Source of the DNA: CAXDOZ01 sp963991145
GTDB taxonomy: Bacteria > Bacteroidota > Bacteroidia > Chitinophagales > JABDMM01
Length of the DNA stretch: 9,973 nucleotides
Direction: 5' to 3'
Assembly: GCA_963991145.1 (NCBI GenBank)
Contig: CAXDOZ010000088.1
Coordinates: 1-9,973, forward strand
In this document: positions 6,489-9,973 of the stretch, piece after piece
How the letters are laid out: each line of letters opens with the position of its first letter
Numbering within the stretch: position 1 is the first letter of the stretch
Program-made: the position numbers and the translations under genes
Notes under the pieces: model-generated
The model's database searches: none
What the model saw: the letters and a program-made list of their open reading frames with translations, nothing else
Told to the model about the DNA's origin: nothing

Positions 6489-9400
6489 ATGAACCAGACA
6501 CTTTACCGTTTGCTATGGTCATTTGTTCTTGTTGCTTTAGGTTTCACAGTAAATGCCCAGAGTGCCAGAGTGCAATTGGTCCATAACAGTCCGGATACGG
6601 CATTAGCCTCTGTCGATATCTGGGTTGATAATTCCCTGGCCTATTCAGGTCTTAACTTTAGAGAAGCATCCCCATATACTAGCATACCGGTAAACACATT
6701 TTTTGATATCACCATTACTGCTCCAGGAGCAATTGATACAACAAATGGCCTTTTCCGGGTAGAAAATTTCATTGTTACTCCAGGTGATTATGTTGCAGTG
6801 GCTGCAGGAACTGTTTCTCCAGGCTACAATCCTGCAATTCCATTTAACCTATACTTCACTGCAGGTGATACGATCTCTGCTCCGGGCACAAACGACATTT
6901 TGATCTTTCATGGATCAACAGATGCACCTGGCGTGGATGTAGTTGAAGTTGGTGTTGGAGCTGGTACAGTTGGAGATAATCTAGAGTTTGGAGATTTCAA
7001 TCCAGCATATATCTCTGTACCAAATGCTAATTATGTTTTCAGTATGCAGGATTCAACACAATCTGTAGTTGTTGCTGAGTATAGTGCACCACTTGCTGCA
7101 CTGGGACTTTCAGACACTTCTCTAGTAGTAGTTGCTTCTGGATTCCTTGATCCTTCTTCAAATAATAATGGTGCTGCTTTCGGTCTTTTTGCTGCCACTC
7201 CAGGTGGTGGTCCAATGCTTGCACTTCCACAATCTACAGCACCTGTTCAGGTGATTCACAACTGTGCTGACACAGCTGCAGCTATCGTTGATGTTTGGGT
7301 AAATAATGCGAAAGCGATTCCAAACTTCGTATTCAGAACTGCTACTCCATTCGTAGATCTTCCTACTGGAGTTAATCTTGATATCAGTATTACAGCACCA
7401 AACTCAGTAGATACTACTGGCGCGGTTTTCCGTCTTTCTGGTGCTAATCTCGCAGCAAATGATAAGTACATTATTGTTGCTTCTGGAGATGTAAGTGTTC
7501 CAACTGCAACTCCATTCGGTCTTTCTATTCAAAATATGGCGAGAGAAGAAGCCGGCAACGCAGGTGAAACTGATGTTCTTGTATTCCATGGTTCAACTGA
7601 CGCTCCTGGTGTTGATGTAGTTGAAGTTGGTGTTGGCGCTGGAACAATCATTGACAATCTTGAATATGGCAACTTCCAGGGTTACGCAAACCTTCCAACT
7701 GATGACTATGTATTAAGTGTTCAGGATTCAACTCAGAATGTAATTGTTAGAGAGTACAATGCTTCACTAGCTTCATTCGGGCTGCAGGATTCAGCAATCG
7801 TTGTTCTTGCTTCAGGATTTTTAGATCCAGCATCTGCTCCTAACGGAAATGCTGCTTTCGGTCTTTGGGTAGCAATCCCTTCAGGTGGTCAATTGGTTCA
7901 ATTACCGGAGAGTACGGTACCAGTTCAGGTGATCCACAACTCTGCGGATCTTGCAGCTGATACGGTTGATGTTTGGTATAACAACCTTAAGATCATTCCA
8001 AATTTCGCCTTTAGAACTGCTTCTCCTTTTGTGAATCTTCCATCAGGAGTTTCATTTGATATTAGCATCACATTACCAAACTCTGTTGATACAGTTGGAG
8101 CGGTTTATCGTGAAGATGGACTTGAATTAGATGCAGGTGCACAGTATACAATCATTGCAAATGGAATTGTAAGTCCAAGCGGTTACTCTCCAAACACTCC
8201 TTTTGAATTGTACATTTTTGACAATGCACAGTTACGTTCAGATACAGCAGGAAACACAGATGTTCGTGTATTCCACGGAGCAACAGATGCTCCTGCAGTT
8301 AGAGTAAATGAAGTAGGTGTAGGAGCTGGTAACATCATTTCTGGTTTGTCATATGGAAATATAGACCCGATTGGAGATTACCTGGAGCTTGCCACTGACG
8401 ATTATGTTCTTCAGGTTGAGGATAACGGTCAAACGGTTACTGTTGGTGAGTATTTAGCTCCACTTCAGACCCTTGGCTTAGAAGATTCAGCGCTTGTAGT
8501 TCTTGCTTCTGGATTCCTTGATCCTTCTGTAAACTCAAGCGGACCTGGATTCGGCCTTTGGGCTGCGCTTCCTCAAGGAGGTCCTTTGGTACAACTACCA
8601 ACCGCTACTACAAGAGCACAGGTGATCCACAATTCAGCTGATCTTGCAGCAGATACAGTTGATGTATGGCTGAACAACACTAAGATCATTCCTGACTTTG
8701 CATTCAGAACTGCTACTCCTTTTGTAGATCTACCAACTGGAGTAAATCTTGATATCTCTGTTACACTACCTGGTTCAGTAGATACTACAGGAGCTGTTTT
8801 CAGAGCTTCTGGAGTGAATTTAAGTGTTAACAGCAGCTATATTATCGTTGCTGATGGAATTGTAAGCCCAGGAGGATATTCTCCAAGCCCGGCATTTGGT
8901 CTTTCGATCTTTGATCAGGCTCGTGAAGAAGCTTCAATGGCAGGTATGACTGATGTTTTGGTCTATCACGGTGTAACAGATGCTCCTCCGGTAGATGTTA
9001 ATGAGCTAGCTCAGGTAGGAGGTACTCTAATTGACAACCTACTATTTAGAGAGTTTAGAGGTTACACTCCTCTTAATCCATTGGATTATGTATTGAGTGT
9101 TGCTGATTCAAGTAATAGTGTAGTTGTTGGAGAATACTTAGCTCCGCTTCAAACACTAGGATTACAAGACAGTGCTCTGACTATTTTGGCTTCAGGTTTC
9201 CTTGATACTTCATTGAATTCTGGGGGGGCACAATTCGGACTATGGGTAGCTTTACCAGAAGGTGGTCCATTAGTAGAACTTCCAACCAGCACTGCACCTG
9301 TTCAGGTGATTCACAATGCAGCAGATGTTGCAGCAGATACAGTTGATGTATGGTATAATGATCAGTTATTAATCAATGACTTTGCATTCCGCACAGCTAC

Positions 9401-9973
9401 ACCATTCGTTGATCTTCCTACAGGAGTAGGCTTTGATCTATCTATAACAGGACCAAATGCCGCAGATACTGCCGGAGCGGTTTTCCGTGCAGAGGGTCTA
9501 AGTTTGTTCTTTGAAGAGACTTACACCGTAATTGCAAATGGTATTGTTGATAGTCCTAATCATACTCCATTCGTTGCATTTGATCTTTATGCTTATCCAT
9601 CTACACGAATGATGGCTAACATGCCAGGAAATACTGATGTTCAGGTATTCCATGGCGTTACTGATGCCCCAGCAGTTGATGTTGAAGAGGTAGGAGTAGG
9701 AGCTGGAATCGTTGTAGACAATCTCGAATATGGAGATTTCATTCCAAATTACTTGATGCTTGCAACTGATGACTACGTATTAAAGGTTATGGATTCTACA
9801 GGATCTGTTACAGTGGGAGTATATGAAGCTCCACTGCAATCTCTAGGTCTTGGTGGTCAGTCGATCTCAGTAGTAGCTTCTGGATTCTTAAATCCTGCTG
9901 CCAATAATAATGGTCCTGGTTTCGGACTATGGGTTGCTCTAAACGGTGGTGGTCCACTTGTTGAGCTACCTAC
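6489..9973 (+). CDS. Large secreted protein of tandem DUF4397-type domains (3' truncated by window)
   Basis: The frame is open from ATG 6489 to the window end: 1161 codons plus two bases, with no stop. Residues 1-24 (MNQTLYRLLWSFVLVALGFT, then VNAQ) form a signal peptide, with likely cleavage after VNA at residue 23. The remainder is entirely tandem domains starting at V28. Each ~226-residue unit has an A domain (VQVIHNSAD...VDVW..N...F.FRTATPFVDLPTGV...ISIT) and a B domain (V.VFHG.TDAP.VDV.EVGVGAG...DNL.YG.F...LATDDYVL.V.DS). Both end in an ASG or ANG turn followed by a P...FGL motif. These match the DUF4397 pattern, a domain of unknown function in secreted bacterial proteins. I count one cysteine (C259) and five lysines, so the protein is acidic. 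The C-terminus is off the window; a type IX sorting domain there would fit but cannot be seen. No enzymatic motif was recognised. Confidence 0.93.
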   Translation, partial: MNQTLYRLLWSFVLVALGFTVNAQSARVQLVHNSPDTALASVDIWVDNSLAYSGLNFREASPYTSIPVNTFFDITITAPGAIDTTNGLFRVENFIVTPGDYVAVAAGTVSPGYNPAIPFNLYFTAGDTISAPGTNDILIFHGSTDAPGVDVVEVGVGAGTVGDNLEFGDFNPAYISVPNANYVFSMQDSTQSVVVAEYSAPLAALGLSDTSLVVVASGFLDPSSNNNGAAFGLFAATPGGGPMLALPQSTAPVQVIHNCADTAAAIVDVWVNNAKAIPNFVFRTATPFVDLPTGVNLDISITAPNSVDTTGAVFRLSGANLAANDKYIIVASGDVSVPTATPFGLSIQNMAREEAGNAGETDVLVFHGSTDAPGVDVVEVGVGAGTIIDNLEYGNFQGYANLPTDDYVLSVQDSTQNVIVREYNASLASFGLQDSAIVVLASGFLDPASAPNGNAAFGLWVAIPSGGQLVQLPESTVPVQVIHNSADLAADTVDVWYNNLKIIPNFAFRTASPFVNLPSGVSFDISITLPNSVDTVGAVYREDGLELDAGAQYTIIANGIVSPSGYSPNTPFELYIFDNAQLRSDTAGNTDVRVFHGATDAPAVRVNEVGVGAGNIISGLSYGNIDPIGDYLELATDDYVLQVEDNGQTVTVGEYLAPLQTLGLEDSALVVLASGFLDPSVNSSGPGFGLWAALPQGGPLVQLPTATTRAQVIHNSADLAADTVDVWLNNTKIIPDFAFRTATPFVDLPTGVNLDISVTLPGSVDTTGAVFRASGVNLSVNSSYIIVADGIVSPGGYSPSPAFGLSIFDQAREEASMAGMTDVLVYHGVTDAPPVDVNELAQVGGTLIDNLLFREFRGYTPLNPLDYVLSVADSSNSVVVGEYLAPLQTLGLQDSALTILASGFLDTSLNSGGAQFGLWVALPEGGPLVELPTSTAPVQVIHNAADVAADTVDVWYNDQLLINDFAFRTATPFVDLPTGVGFDLSITGPNAADTAGAVFRAEGLSLFFEETYTVIANGIVDSPNHTPFVAFDLYAYPSTRMMANMPGNTDVQVFHGVTDAPAVDVEEVGVGAGIVVDNLEYGDFIPNYLMLATDDYVLKVMDSTGSVTVGVYEAPLQSLGLGGQSISVVASGFLNPAANNNGPGFGLWVALNGGGPLVELP
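6570..9973 (+). repeat. Tandem array of five ~680-base units (ten DUF4397-type domains) inside the large gene
   Basis: Unit starts, taken at the first codon of the VQVIHN-like motif, are 6570, 7245, 7923, 8616 and 9300. The periods are therefore 675, 678, 693 and 684 bases. The B domain of each unit starts at 6897, 7575, 8262, 8955 and 9639, so A domains span 327-339 bases and B domains 345-354. The last unit is cut by the window only a few bases before a sixth unit would begin. Units are diverged overall but share patches of exact DNA identity. Examples are 26 bases at 8644-8669 and 9328-9353, and 26 bases at 7132-7157 and 8503-8528. All length changes are multiples of three. Confidence 0.92.

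Noticed and set aside
7039..7589. Minus-strand open frames within the repeat array (7039-7230, 7256-7471, 7404-7589)
   Set aside because: They are antisense to the clearly coding, repeated DUF4397-type frame and show no recognisable protein features.
6570..9973. CRISPR array or DNA satellite as explanation of the tandem repeats
   Set aside because: The period is about 680 bases, the repeats are diverged, and all length changes keep the reading frame, so it is a protein-coding repeat.

Overview
The window reads as a chromosomal segment of a Bacteroidota bacterium (Flavobacteriia or Cytophagia-like). The reasons are a TonB-dependent receptor of Bacteroidota style, an exbB-exbD-exbD-tonB operon with two ExbD paralogues, the near absence of useful Shine-Dalgarno sequences before the starts, a secreted protein whose signal peptide ends in the typical ...NAQ, and one match to the Bacteroidota -7 promoter element. 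This assignment is an inference; no 16S gene or similar marker is present.

Layout. Positions 1-735 (+) hold the C-terminal end of a TonB-dependent receptor whose start lies off the window. It converges, with overlapping stop codons, on pyrD (732-1745, -), a class 2 dihydroorotate dehydrogenase. pyrD is divergent from rarA (about 1786-3054, +), an AAA+ ATPase of replication-fork maintenance. rarA in turn converges, again with overlapping stops, on a tight minus-strand operon: exbB (5168-6037), exbD (4594-5196), exbD (4074-4601), tonB (3241-4074) and a 65-residue two-helix membrane protein (3051-3248). Every junction in that operon overlaps, so positions 1-6037 contain only about 40 non-coding bases. 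A 450-base intergenic region (6038-6488) then separates the Ton operon from a divergent, very large gene. It carries a candidate -7 element, a 12-base palindrome and a 13-bp inverted repeat enclosing a nested hairpin.

The large gene (6489 to beyond 9973, +) encodes a secreted protein of at least 1161 residues. After its signal peptide, the visible part consists of five ~226-residue units in tandem. Each unit is a pair of related ~110-residue domains of DUF4397 type, so at least ten domains are visible and the array continues off the right edge. Odd and even units resemble each other more than they resemble their direct neighbours, which suggests a higher-order period of about 1.37 kb. This array is the least ordinary part of the window.

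Functionally, ExbB/ExbD/TonB use the proton gradient to energise outer-membrane receptors such as the one at the left edge. pyrD (pyrimidine synthesis) and rarA (DNA replication) are housekeeping genes with no evident link to it. The giant protein's role is unknown; it is probably at the cell surface or secreted, and its C-terminal sorting signal, if any, lies outside the window.
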